Assembly (NCBI GenBank): GCA_900550235.1
Contig: URRQ01000023.1
Location: forward strand, 1-38,400
From: an uncultured Lachnospiraceae bacterium
GTDB lineage: Bacteria; Bacillota; Clostridia; Lachnospirales; Lachnospiraceae
Reading direction: 5' to 3'
Length of the DNA: 38,400 nt
Part shown: piece by piece, positions 25,837 through 34,353 of the stretch
Layout: each line of letters begins with the position of its first letter
Position numbering within the stretch: the stretch's first letter is position 1
Program-made: the position numbers and the translations under genes
The notes under the pieces: model-generated
What the model was told of the DNA's origin: nothing
Seen by the model: only the letters and a program-made list of their open reading frames with translations
The model's database searches: none

Positions 25837-27177
25837 ATGGATGAGGCACTCATTAAGAGGGTTTTACCTCATAGTATTGAAGCAGAACAGTCGGTAGTCG
25901 GAGCTATGCTGATGGACAAAGATGCCATTATGACAGCGGCAGAAATTGTAAGCGGTGAGGATTTTTATCAGACATCCTATGGCGTGATTTTTGATTCTAT
26001 CGTAGAACTTTTCAATGAGGGCAAGCCGGTCGATCTTGTCACACTTCAAGAAAGATTGAAAGAAAAAGATGTTCCGGCAGAGATTGCGAGTCTGGAGTTT
26101 GTCCGAGATCTCGTGACCGCTGTTCCGACGTCTGCGAATATAAAATATTATGCTGATATCGTGGCAGATAAATCTATGATGCGCCGATTGATCAAATTGA
26201 ATGAGGATATTGCCAATACCTGTTATCTTGCAAAGGAACCGCTGGAAGGAATTCTTGAGATGACAGAGAAAAAGGTTTTTGAATTGGTACAGCGAAGGAA
26301 TTCCGGAGATTTTGTTCCGATTCGTCAGGTTGTACTCAATGCACTTGAAAAAATCGAGATGGCGTCCAAGACAAAAGGAACGGTTACCGGAATTCCAACC
26401 GGATTTTTAGACTTGGATTATAAGACGTCCGGTTTACAGCCGTCAGACTTGATCCTTGTGGCGGCGAGACCATCCATGGGAAAAACGGCGTTTGTTTTGA
26501 ATATAGCGCAACATGTGGCATTTAAGGCAAATAAAGCAGTTGCGATTTTCAGCTTGGAGATGTCAAAAGAGCAGTTGGTAAATCGTCTGTTTTCTTTGGA
26601 ATCACAAGTGGATGCACAGCTTCTTAGAACAGGGAATCTAAAAGATGCAGACTGGGAGAAGTTGATTGAAGGAGCAGGTGTGATTGGAAAATCGAATCTG
26701 ATCATCGATGATACGCCTGGTATTTCTATTTCAGAACTTCGTTCTAAATGTAGAAAGTTTAAGTTGGAACATGGTCTTGATATGATCATCATCGACTACC
26801 TTCAGTTAATGACAGGACGAGTTGGAGGAAGAAGTGAGTCAAGGCAGCAAGAGATTTCTGAAATTTCACGTTCACTAAAAGGATTGGCAAGAGAGTTAAA
26901 TGTACCGGTGATCGCTCTTTCGCAGCTAAGCCGTGCAGTAGAGCAAAGACCGGACCACAGACCGATGATGTCTGACCTTAGGGAGTCCGGAGCGATTGAA
27001 CAGGATGCTGACGTGGTTATGTTTATTTACCGTGATGATTATTACAATAAAGATACAGAGATGAAAAATGTGGCGGAAATAATCATTGCCAAACAGAGAA
27101 ACGGTCCGATTGGAACTGTAAATCTGACATGGTTGCCAAATTACACAAAATTTGCAAATTATGCAAAGGAAGTGTAA
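25837..27177 (+). CDS. dnaB: Replicative DNA helicase DnaB
   Basis: This hexameric 5'-3' helicase drives the replication fork. The 446-residue protein has the N-terminal collar domain (about 10-115) and the RecA-like ATPase domain with Walker A in ARPSMGKTAF, Walker B in MIIIDYLQLM, and the arginine-finger region near RQQEISEISRSLKGLARE. There is no intein. TAGGAGGAAC just before the ATG combines the rplI stop with the ribosome site. A long hairpin follows at 27226-27272. Confidence 0.98.
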   Translation: MDEALIKRVLPHSIEAEQSVVGAMLMDKDAIMTAAEIVSGEDFYQTSYGVIFDSIVELFNEGKPVDLVTLQERLKEKDVPAEIASLEFVRDLVTAVPTSANIKYYADIVADKSMMRRLIKLNEDIANTCYLAKEPLEGILEMTEKKVFELVQRRNSGDFVPIRQVVLNALEKIEMASKTKGTVTGIPTGFLDLDYKTSGLQPSDLILVAARPSMGKTAFVLNIAQHVAFKANKAVAIFSLEMSKEQLVNRLFSLESQVDAQLLRTGNLKDADWEKLIEGAGVIGKSNLIIDDTPGISISELRSKCRKFKLEHGLDMIIIDYLQLMTGRVGGRSESRQQEISEISRSLKGLARELNVPVIALSQLSRAVEQRPDHRPMMSDLRESGAIEQDADVVMFIYRDDYYNKDTEMKNVAEIIIAKQRNGPIGTVNLTWLPNYTKFANYAKEV

Positions 27178-27225
27178 TATAAGCATTATAACGATAGAAA
27201 ATCCCTTATACATATTAAAAAGGTT

Positions 27226-27272
27226 GAAGCGTCGCCTACGTTTGATATAAGATCGAACGTAGGCGACGCTTC
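27226..27272. terminator. Long GC-rich hairpin between convergent dnaB and MerR genes
   Basis: A 21-bp stem with one G-T pair (27226-27246 with 27252-27272) and a 5-base loop separates two convergent genes. A T-rich TGTTTCTG follows on the + strand and CTTTTTAAT follows on the - strand after four bases, so a bidirectional terminator is the likeliest role. Confidence 0.7.
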
Positions 27273-27307
27273 TGTTTCTGAGAAAGGATTATCCTGTACT
27301 TAAAAGC

Positions 27308-27883
27308 TTAGATATATTCGGGAGCGCCTAATAAGCGTCGTAGTTTTTTTGTAGGAGATTTTGCGGCTTCTCTTCGATAATTTTGTTGTTGTCGAATGTA
27401 GATGTCCAATCTTCGAAAACGTTCTTCCTCATGTCGTTCTTTTTCGCGTAAAAGATCGTCCATTTCTTTAATCACTTGTTCACTAACATGTTGACTGACG
27501 CTTTTTTCTAAGACTTTATTATTTTCTTCGATGATATTTTGCAACATATGTCCGAGCAAAGATTGCACTTGTTCTAATTTCCCATTTGTTTCGGGGTCTT
27601 GAGTTGTGATCACTTCCGGCTGAGCAACTGTGAGAGCTGCCTTTTTTTCTTTTAAACGCAGCATATCCGGAATCAGATCTTTCAAGTCTTTTAAAAACAT
27701 TCCTTGTTCTTTTAGTTCTTTGATGCAGCGAAATAGCTGAAGATTCTCTTCTGTATAGTAACGGTGTCCCATTTCGGTACGCCCGATTGGAAGTTCCAGT
27801 TCTTCTTCCCAGTAGCGCAGAACATGAGTTTCAACATTCACACGTTTTGCCGCTTCTGAAATCATATAACGGACTTCGCCCAT
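27308..27883 (-). CDS. MerR-family transcriptional regulator with coiled-coil tail
   Basis: The 191-residue protein begins with a MerR winged helix (residues 6-72: YMISEAAKRVNVETHVLRYWE, then GHRYYTEENLQLF). A middle region (75-120) has no known effector site, and a charged helix rich in Glu/Arg (about 120-175) followed by a basic tail could dimerise or bind DNA; there are no Cys ligands, so it is not a metal sensor. Related Firmicutes proteins with this layout include RacA/YfhP-like chromosome or sporulation factors, but I cannot assign it. GGAGG lies eight bases before the ATG. It follows the ferredoxin gene behind a terminator, so it probably has its own promoter near 27890-27960, where a CTATG/CATAG palindrome (27910-27925) could be its operator. 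Confidence 0.8.
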   Translation of the reverse strand: MGEVRYMISEAAKRVNVETHVLRYWEEELELPIGRTEMGHRYYTEENLQLFRCIKELKEQGMFLKDLKDLIPDMLRLKEKKAALTVAQPEVITTQDPETNGKLEQVQSLLGHMLQNIIEENNKVLEKSVSQHVSEQVIKEMDDLLREKERHEEERFRRLDIYIRQQQNYRREAAKSPTKKLRRLLGAPEYI

Positions 27884-28007
27884 ATGATCGCCTCCTCTTA
27901 TTGACTATTCTATGTACATGCATAGTGTAACATACTTTTTCAGACATACTAATCATATCACAAAATCAATAAGATGCTATAGACAATCGACCGCAAATTC
28001 CGACAAC

Positions 28008-28042
28008 AAAAAAGGAATCTGAGATTATCAGATTCCCTTTTT
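28008..28042 (-). terminator. Terminator of the ferredoxin gene
   Basis: GGAATCTGA (28014-28022) and TCAGATTCC (28028-28036) form a perfect 9-bp stem with a 5-base loop, flanked by six A (28008-28013) and five T, so it can act on both strands. On the reverse strand it closes the ferredoxin gene. Confidence 0.88.
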
Positions 28043-28067
28043 ATCGTGATCACTTTTGTACTCTATA

Positions 28068-28238
28068 TTATTGAGCAGAGATAGCACCTGTTGGGCACTG
28101 TGCTGCACAAGCTCCACAGTCTACACAAGCGTCAGCGTCGATTTCGTAGTGGTCAGCTCCCATAGAGATTGCGCCAACTGGACATTCAGCTTCGCATGCT
28201 CCACAGCTTACACATTCATCACTAATTACGTGTGCCAT
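28068..28238 (-). CDS. 2[4Fe-4S] ferredoxin, clostridial type
   Basis: A 56-residue protein that short-ORF filters miss. It begins MAHVISDECVSCGACEAECP and has two complete CxxCxxCxxxCP motifs: Cys9, 12, 15, 19 and Cys38, 41, 44, 48. This binds two [4Fe-4S] clusters and carries low-potential electrons between e.g. pyruvate:ferredoxin oxidoreductase and hydrogenase or Rnf. GGAGG (reverse complement of 28248-28252) is nine bases before the ATG. It is a single-gene unit with its own promoter and terminator, as for classical clostridial ferredoxins. Confidence 0.96.
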   Translation of the reverse strand: MAHVISDECVSCGACEAECPVGAISMGADHYEIDADACVDCGACAAQCPTGAISAQ

Positions 28239-28283
28239 AGTATGTATCCTCCTTTGTATTCGGTATTCACCGTTGATGACTCT

Positions 28284-28312
28284 ATTTTAATACAAAATGA
28301 AGGAAGATACAA
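28284..28312 (-). promoter_or_regulatory. Putative promoter of the ferredoxin gene
   Basis: On the reverse strand, TTGTAT (28307-28312) and TAAAAT (28284-28289) are separated by 17 bases. Transcription would start about 40 bases ahead of the start codon. Confidence 0.5.
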
Positions 28313-28473
28313 GCGAAAATATGCTTTGAATTAAGTACATGAAAGGATATATTTTCCTGCAAGGCCATTTTTCAAAGAAGTGTTATAAAAATTAAGAAAA
28401 TATTTATTCTTTTTTTGAGAAATTGGTGTATGATATACGTTAGTTACTAAAAGTCCGTTTTGAGGAGAATTAT

Positions 28474-29643
28474 ATGAGAAAAAAATTACAGATAGTTTTG
28501 AGCGTTGTCTGTATGGCGGCGCTTTTTGGAGGATGCACAACAACAAAAGAACCGGCAAAGAAGCCGATCGTGAACCAAGGGGAAAGTGGCGAGACAGAAG
28601 AAGATCCGCGTCAAGGAAACTTGGATGCGTTAAATCCAACTGCATATCGCGATGTGACAGGAATTAACCTGGAACCTGGATCTTATATTTCAATCATTGG
28701 AAAAAACAGCGGAAGTGAGTTTTGGAAAGAAGTGGAAGCAGGCGCTGTCAAGGCCGGTGAGGATCTTAATGAAGCGTTGGGGTATAAAGGAGAAGACAAA
28801 ATCAAGGTGAATTTCAGTGGTCCGGCCAAAGGAGAGAATGTAGAGGAACAGATTAATATCCTTGATGAGGAACTTGCAAGAAATCCGGTTGCTCTTGGAA
28901 TTGCGATCATAGATTCCAGCGCATCGGAAGTGCAGTTTGATCTTGCGGCAGAAAATGGAACGCCAATCGTTGCTTTTGATTCCGGAAGTGATTACAAAGG
29001 AATTCAAGCGATGTGTTCTACGAATAATAAGGAGATAGGAAAGACTGCAGCGATCAAACTTGCAGGGACGATAGGGGATACAGGAAAGGTAGCAGTATTT
29101 GTACATGATAGCGCATCTACAAGTGGAAAGCTAAGAGAGGCGTCATTTCTAGAAGAATTAAAAGAAGGATATCCGGGGATTACAGCGCCGGTTATCTATC
29201 ATTTAGATGATTATAACGAGATGGCGAAAGAAATCGCAAAAGAAAGAAATGCCCAAAAAGCAGAAGGAGAGGAAGACATTACTCCTGAAGAAATTACACA
29301 GACAGAAGTTATTCAGTATATGCTGGAAAAAAATCCCGATGTGACAGGCTGTTTTGCTACGAATGTAGATGCATCGCAGGAACTTCTGAAAGCCTTAGAA
29401 AGCATGAAGAAAGAGATGCCGGTGGTTGCAGTCGATGGTGGAAAAGAACAGCTGAAAGCGTTGGAAGATGGAAAACTTTCGGGATTGATCGTTCAAAATC
29501 CATATGGTATGGGATATGCGGTAGTAGTTTCTGCCGCAAGAGCAGCTCTTGGTATGGGAAATGAAGCGTTTGTCGATACGGGATTTATTTGGGTAACAAA
29601 AGAGAATATGAAAGATAAGAATATTTCAAAAATGCTATATTAG
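28474..29643 (+). CDS. Sugar-type ABC transporter substrate-binding lipoprotein (orphan)
   Basis: The 389-residue protein begins with a lipoprotein signal peptide (lipobox ALFGGC, acylated Cys21) and a Thr/Lys/Glu-rich linker, then a type I periplasmic-binding-protein fold (Peripla_BP_4-like; GKNSGSEFWKEVEAGAVKAGED, AIIDSSASEV, VAFDSGSD, CFATNVDASQELLKALE, VAVDGGKEQLKALEDGKLSG). It would be anchored on the outer face of the membrane and bind a sugar or related small molecule. No permease or ATPase gene is next to it, so it either shares a distant transporter or is a sensor input; the convergent two-component pair lies next door. GAGGAG precedes the ATG. Single-gene unit with a strong terminator. 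Confidence 0.85.
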   Translation: MRKKLQIVLSVVCMAALFGGCTTTKEPAKKPIVNQGESGETEEDPRQGNLDALNPTAYRDVTGINLEPGSYISIIGKNSGSEFWKEVEAGAVKAGEDLNEALGYKGEDKIKVNFSGPAKGENVEEQINILDEELARNPVALGIAIIDSSASEVQFDLAAENGTPIVAFDSGSDYKGIQAMCSTNNKEIGKTAAIKLAGTIGDTGKVAVFVHDSASTSGKLREASFLEELKEGYPGITAPVIYHLDDYNEMAKEIAKERNAQKAEGEEDITPEEITQTEVIQYMLEKNPDVTGCFATNVDASQELLKALESMKKEMPVVAVDGGKEQLKALEDGKLSGLIVQNPYGMGYAVVVSAARAALGMGNEAFVDTGFIWVTKENMKDKNISKMLY

Positions 29644-29650
29644 AAAGGGA

Positions 29651-29688
29651 AAAGAGATGGTTTGTATTGGCCATCTCTTTATTTTTTT
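29651..29688 (+). terminator. Terminator of the binding-protein gene
   Basis: AAAGAGATGG (29651-29660) and CCATCTCTTT (29671-29680) form a 10-bp stem, followed by A and seven T. Its 3' arm overlaps the stop codon of the convergent histidine kinase gene (29679-29681), so it may serve both directions. Confidence 0.9.
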
Positions 29689-31088
29689 AGCGGAAGAGAA
29701 AATATGAATTCCGTACCAACTCCCTCAGTACTTACCACGTTGATATTTTCGCCGTGAGCCTTCATGATTTCTTTTACAATGGCAAGTCCAAGACCGGTTC
29801 CTTTTTTATCTTTTCCGCGAGATAAATCTGTTTTATAAAAACGTTCCCATATTTGATTCAGGCTTTTTTTCGGGATTCCGATGCCGAAATCTTTGACAGA
29901 AATAAAAACTTTTCCAGAGCGTTCCGTTGTTTCAATGGAAACAATGGAGTCCGGATTGCTGAATTTGATAGCGTTATCCAAAAGATTGTAAAGCACTTGT
30001 TGAATTTTCCGCTTATCGGCATAAACAGGCAGAACTTTGGAGGCAAAGAGCAATTCGATAGAAATTTTTTTGCTAGTGCACGTGCCTTCAAAGGAAGCGG
30101 CAGTATTACGGATTATTTCGTGAATATCAAAACCACTTTTATCAAGAAGTAATTCTTTCGTATCAAATTCGTTTAAAGTTAGAAGATCTTGAGTCAAATC
30201 AGTAAGTCGTTCTGTTTCAAAAAGGATGATTTTTAAGTATTTATCATACAGCTCCGTAGGAATTGTTCCGTCAGCCATCGCATTTACATATCCTTTGATT
30301 GAAGTCAAAGGAGAACGAAAGTCATGAGATACGTTGGCAATGAATTTCTTTTGATAGTCATTCATATCTCGTATTTGGCTGGACATATAATTCAAAGAAG
30401 CGGATAAATATCCGATTTCATCTTCGGTGTTGATGTGAATTTCGTGCTCCAGATTACCGGATGCGTATTGCTTGGCGGCTTCTGTAATTTTCCGAAGTGG
30501 GCGGTATACAAAGTAGTGTACACCCAACAAGATAGAAAAGGACAGAAGATAAATTACAAGAAAAACGATATAGGTAATCAGCATAATGTGATGATGTATA
30601 TCCGCAAGATCTTCGTATGGTTTGTGGATCAAGAGATAGCCTCTTGTAAGGAATCCTTCGGTTACGGGTGCAAGGACCGTAATCATCTTTTCGGGGAAAT
30701 AATCATGATAAGTTCCAAAAAGATATTGAGACCCGCCTGCCTCGGCAGGGTTAAAATCTTCAATCTTTAAAGGAGAAGAATTAGAAGATTGCCTTTGAGA
30801 GCTTCGTATCATTTCCCCATTTTCATCTGTAAACCAAATATCAGCATCCAAATAGGTTTGCATTCCACTTAATTGTACTTGTACGTCAGAAGCAGACAGC
30901 GCTTCTGTAAAATATCCGGGCAAATAGTCCGTGGCAATAAGATTCGCTTCTTTATAGAGCTCGGCGCCGGTATTTCTCTCCAATCTGCTTGTGACAAGTT
31001 CGGAGCCTAATGTAGCAATGGTAAAAATACTTAGGAATCCGAAAATAATATAGATAAATGTAAATTTCAAGTAGAGAGTACTGCGCAT
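29679..31088 (-). CDS. Sensor histidine kinase
   Basis: The 469-residue membrane sensor has two membrane helices (about 9-31 and 168-194) bounding an extracellular domain of about 135 residues, a HAMP linker (195-245), the phospho-acceptor His255 in ANVSHDFRSPL, and a GHKL ATPase domain with NLLDNAIKFS, FGIGIP and GTGLGLAIV. It would phosphorylate the partner response regulator. The stimulus is unknown; the extracellular domain gives no clear family. The ATG at 31088 comes one base after the regulator's stop codon, so the two are surely co-translated. Confidence 0.94.
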   Translation of the reverse strand: MRSTLYLKFTFIYIIFGFLSIFTIATLGSELVTSRLERNTGAELYKEANLIATDYLPGYFTEALSASDVQVQLSGMQTYLDADIWFTDENGEMIRSSQRQSSNSSPLKIEDFNPAEAGGSQYLFGTYHDYFPEKMITVLAPVTEGFLTRGYLLIHKPYEDLADIHHHIMLITYIVFLVIYLLSFSILLGVHYFVYRPLRKITEAAKQYASGNLEHEIHINTEDEIGYLSASLNYMSSQIRDMNDYQKKFIANVSHDFRSPLTSIKGYVNAMADGTIPTELYDKYLKIILFETERLTDLTQDLLTLNEFDTKELLLDKSGFDIHEIIRNTAASFEGTCTSKKISIELLFASKVLPVYADKRKIQQVLYNLLDNAIKFSNPDSIVSIETTERSGKVFISVKDFGIGIPKKSLNQIWERFYKTDLSRGKDKKGTGLGLAIVKEIMKAHGENINVVSTEGVGTEFIFSLPLKK

Positions 31089-31089
31089 G

Positions 31090-31791
31090 CTATTTTACCT
31101 CGAATTTATATCCAATTCCCCAAACTGTGCTAAGTCGCCATGTAGGGTGATCTTTGATTTTTTCACGAAGACGTTTAATGTGTACGTCTACAGTACGGGT
31201 ATCGCCTACGTACTCGTATCCCCATATCTGATCGAGAAGCTGCTCGCGTGTAAAAACCTGATTTGGGGAAGAAGCGAGGAAATATAGGAGCTCCAATTCT
31301 TTCGGTGGCATCTCCACAGGCATCTCATCTACTGTAACGGAATAATTGGTCAGACTGATTTCGATTCCCGGATAAGAAACATACTTACCTTTGTCAGCAG
31401 TAGGAACTTCTGATTTTGTAGGCTGATATCGTCTTAAAACCGCACGGACGCGGGCAACCATTTCTTTTGGATCGAATGGTTTTAAAATATAGTCGTCAGC
31501 GCCCAACTCCAAACCAAGAACTTTGTCAAAGACTTCTCCTTTTGCGGAAAGCATAATAATCGGCGTATTGGATTTGGCACGGATTTCTCGACAAACTTGG
31601 TATCCATCAATCCCCGGAAGCATCAAATCCAAAAGAATCAAGTTTGGGTGATAGGTGTCGAAGGCAGCGAGAGCATCTTCTCCATCGTGTACCATCATTG
31701 TGTCAAAACATTCTTTCGTAAGATAAAGCGAGATGAGTTCTGCGATATTCTCATCATCGTCTACGATTAGTATTTTCTGTTTTGTTACCAT
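31090..31791 (-). CDS. Response regulator, OmpR/PhoB family
   Basis: The 233-residue regulator has a receiver domain (4-118) with acidic pocket Asp11-13, phospho-acceptor Asp55 in LLDLMLPG, Ser82 and Lys104 (KPFDP), and a C-terminal winged helix (about 138-231; TREQLLDQIWGYEYVGDTRTVDVHIKRLR). GGAGG lies five bases before the ATG. It is only 22 bases after mutS2 and one base before the kinase, so it may be read in part from the mutS2 promoter. Confidence 0.95.
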   Translation of the reverse strand: MVTKQKILIVDDDENIAELISLYLTKECFDTMMVHDGEDALAAFDTYHPNLILLDLMLPGIDGYQVCREIRAKSNTPIIMLSAKGEVFDKVLGLELGADDYILKPFDPKEMVARVRAVLRRYQPTKSEVPTADKGKYVSYPGIEISLTNYSVTVDEMPVEMPPKELELLYFLASSPNQVFTREQLLDQIWGYEYVGDTRTVDVHIKRLREKIKDHPTWRLSTVWGIGYKFEVK

Positions 31792-31813
31792 AGTTACCTC
31801 CTTGTATGTGTGG

Positions 31814-34189
31814 TTACTTAAATTCTACAATTGTCACACCGGCATCCCCTTCGCCGAATGCTCCGAGTCGGAAAGATTTTACATGTTTTTGGCGTTTCAA
31901 ATAGTTGTGCACACCTTGACGCAATGCGCCGGTTCCTTTTCCGTGTACAATGCGGACCGGACTTAAATGAGCAAGGTAAGCGTCATCTAAATATTTGTCG
32001 AGTTCAGCGATCGCTTCATCAACAGTTTTACCGAGAAGATTAATCTCAGGACTGATATGCATCGATTTACCCATCTTCATTTTCCCGCTGGAAGTACGTC
32101 GCATTTGTTTAGCGGTGATGGACATAGGTTCTTCAATGATTTCCAAATCGGAGATGTGAACCTGCGATCTGAGAATTCCCATTTGTACAAAAAGATTTCC
32201 TTTTGCATCTGGAAGTGAGTTCACAGTTCCGGTCAGATTCATGCTCAGTACTTTTACAGATTCTCCAAGTTTGAAGTCACTAGGTTTGTATGTTTTCTTA
32301 GGTTTTTGAACTTCAATTTTAGAACTGTTTTGTGTTTTGGCAATCTGCTGACGGATTCGTTCACGCTCACGCTCCATATCTGCGGCAGAGATATTTTCTT
32401 TGCCGAATTTTCGGAAGTTTTTCATCGTTTCGTCGGCAAATTCTTTTGCTTCCCGAAGAATGGAGTTCGCTTTGTCGTTTGCCTCCCGAATGATACGTTC
32501 TTTTTGCTCGTCTAATCGATGTTGTTTTTTCTCTAATTTATTTTTTAATTGCTCAATTTCTCTTTTGTAAGAAGCAATTTCTGCATGTTCTTTTTCAATT
32601 GTTCTACGACTGTCTTCCAAATCTGTTAGAAGGTCTTCAAAAGATTCTTCGTGCTCGGAAAGTTGTTCTTTCGCTTTTTCGATGATGTAGTCCGGGAGTC
32701 CAAGTTTGCTTGAAATTGCAAAGGCATTACTTTTTCCCGGAATACCGAGAAGAAGACGATAGGTTGGACGTAGTGTTTCTACATCGAACTCACAACAAGC
32801 GTTTTCCACTCCCGGTTCTGAAAGCGCGAATACTTTTAATTCGCTGTAATGGGTTGTTGCCATGGTACGAATGCCTCGTTCATGCAAGTAAGAAAGAATC
32901 GCAATAGCAAGCGCAGCTCCTTCTGTCGGGTCTGTTCCGGCTCCGAGTTCGTCGAATAGAACGAGCGAGTGTTCGTTGACATCTTTCAAAAAGGATACAA
33001 TATTTGTCATATGGGAAGAGAACGTACTGAGGCTCTGCTCGATACTTTGCTCGTCCCCGATATCTGCAAATACATTTTCAAAAACAGCAAGTTCCGAACG
33101 ATCCAAAGCAGGAATGTGAAGACCTGACTGCCCCATCAATGTGAAAAGACCAACTGTTTTTAAGGATACGGTTTTTCCTCCGGTATTTGGTCCGGTTACG
33201 ATAAGAAGGTCAAAATCTCCGCCTAGAGTTAAGGTGATCGGAACGACTTTTTTCTTATCAAGAAGCGGATGACGTCCCTCGCGGATATGAATATAGCCGT
33301 TTTTATTGAAGATAGGCTTGCTTGCATGCATGGAAAGCGCAAGTGAACCTTTGGCAAAGATAAAGTCCAGTTCGGTCAGTATCCGATAGTTACCGCGAAG
33401 TTCGGAAATGTATCCGGCGGCTTCTTCACTTAAGTGTGCCAGGATCACTTGAATTTCTTCTTGTTCTTTTCCGTACAATTCTTTCAAATCATTGTTTAAT
33501 TTTACAACAGACATCGGCTCGATAAACAAGGTAGACCCTGTAGAGGACTGGTCGTGGATCATTCCCGGAACCTGACTACGGTATTCTGCTTTGACCGGAA
33601 GACAATATCGATCTCCTCTCATGGTGATCAAAGCATCTTGAAGATAAGATTTTAAAGAACCGTTGACAAGTGAAGTCAGAGTAGAATGCACTTTGTCATT
33701 GGTAGCCATAATATTTCGACGGATATTTTTTAGTGTACTGCTGGCATCGTCTGCAATCTCGTCTTCATCGATGATGCAACGTGAAATCTCATTTGTCAAG
33801 GAAGTAAGAGGTTCCAGCTGGTTGAAAAATGCATCTAGGCAATCTTCTAATTCATCGACAGTATCGTGGCGGCCATAGGATTTTGCGCGGCTTGTAACTT
33901 GCAGGAGTTTACTGATTTTTAAAAGTTCTCCGCAGGTTAAGGCAGCCCCTACCTCCAAGCGCATCAAAGAATCCTCTATTGGATAGCAACCGCTGAAGGA
34001 CAAACGTCCTTTTTTGACGATCCGTGTAAAAGCAGCAGATGTTTGTTCCTGTGCAAGATTCAATTCGTGAAGATCAAACATAGGAACGAGAGTTCTGCAT
34101 TTTTGTTTGCCGGCAGGCGAAGAAGCCTGATCGGTTAATAATTCAATGATCTTATTATATTCTAATTTGGTTAATGTTTTTTCGTTCAT
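31814..34189 (-). CDS. mutS2: Endonuclease MutS2
   Basis: A MutS homologue that in Bacillus acts in suppression of recombination and in rescue of collided ribosomes, not mismatch repair. The 791-residue protein lacks the MutS mismatch-binding domain I and has the ATPase domain with Walker A GPNTGGKTVS, Walker B VLFDELGAGTDPTEG, a long coiled coil (about 510-630), and a C-terminal Smr domain with HGKGTGALR. The Smr LDLRG motif reads INLLG, losing the Asp and Arg. I chose the ATG at 34189, behind GGTGGT; the frame extends to 34249 but family members begin here. Probably the first gene of a mutS2-regulator-kinase unit. Confidence 0.95.
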   Translation of the reverse strand: MNEKTLTKLEYNKIIELLTDQASSPAGKQKCRTLVPMFDLHELNLAQEQTSAAFTRIVKKGRLSFSGCYPIEDSLMRLEVGAALTCGELLKISKLLQVTSRAKSYGRHDTVDELEDCLDAFFNQLEPLTSLTNEISRCIIDEDEIADDASSTLKNIRRNIMATNDKVHSTLTSLVNGSLKSYLQDALITMRGDRYCLPVKAEYRSQVPGMIHDQSSTGSTLFIEPMSVVKLNNDLKELYGKEQEEIQVILAHLSEEAAGYISELRGNYRILTELDFIFAKGSLALSMHASKPIFNKNGYIHIREGRHPLLDKKKVVPITLTLGGDFDLLIVTGPNTGGKTVSLKTVGLFTLMGQSGLHIPALDRSELAVFENVFADIGDEQSIEQSLSTFSSHMTNIVSFLKDVNEHSLVLFDELGAGTDPTEGAALAIAILSYLHERGIRTMATTHYSELKVFALSEPGVENACCEFDVETLRPTYRLLLGIPGKSNAFAISSKLGLPDYIIEKAKEQLSEHEESFEDLLTDLEDSRRTIEKEHAEIASYKREIEQLKNKLEKKQHRLDEQKERIIREANDKANSILREAKEFADETMKNFRKFGKENISAADMERERERIRQQIAKTQNSSKIEVQKPKKTYKPSDFKLGESVKVLSMNLTGTVNSLPDAKGNLFVQMGILRSQVHISDLEIIEEPMSITAKQMRRTSSGKMKMGKSMHISPEINLLGKTVDEAIAELDKYLDDAYLAHLSPVRIVHGKGTGALRQGVHNYLKRQKHVKSFRLGAFGEGDAGVTIVEFK

Positions 34190-34293
34190 AGTACCACCTG
34201 ATTTTATGATTCTGAATTTTGTGAGAAGGGATGTTTTACGCATACTCACTAGCTATATTTTATCCTATTTGAGCGGGAATGAAAAGGAAAATA

Positions 34294-34322
34294 TTGAACA
34301 ATGAAGAGCAATCATGTATACT
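34294..34322 (+). promoter_or_regulatory. Promoter of the PDZ protein gene
   Basis: TTGAAC (34294-34299) and TATACT (34317-34322) are 17 bases apart, with a TG directly before the -10. The gene starts about 32 bases later. Confidence 0.7.
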
Positions 34323-34353
34323 ATAAAAAGGATGAGTAAGGAGAAGAAATGCC

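Noticed and set aside
28056..28334. 92-residue frame on the + strand
   Set aside because: It is the shadow of the ferredoxin gene on the reverse strand; Cys/Ser-rich composition comes from the opposite-strand codons.
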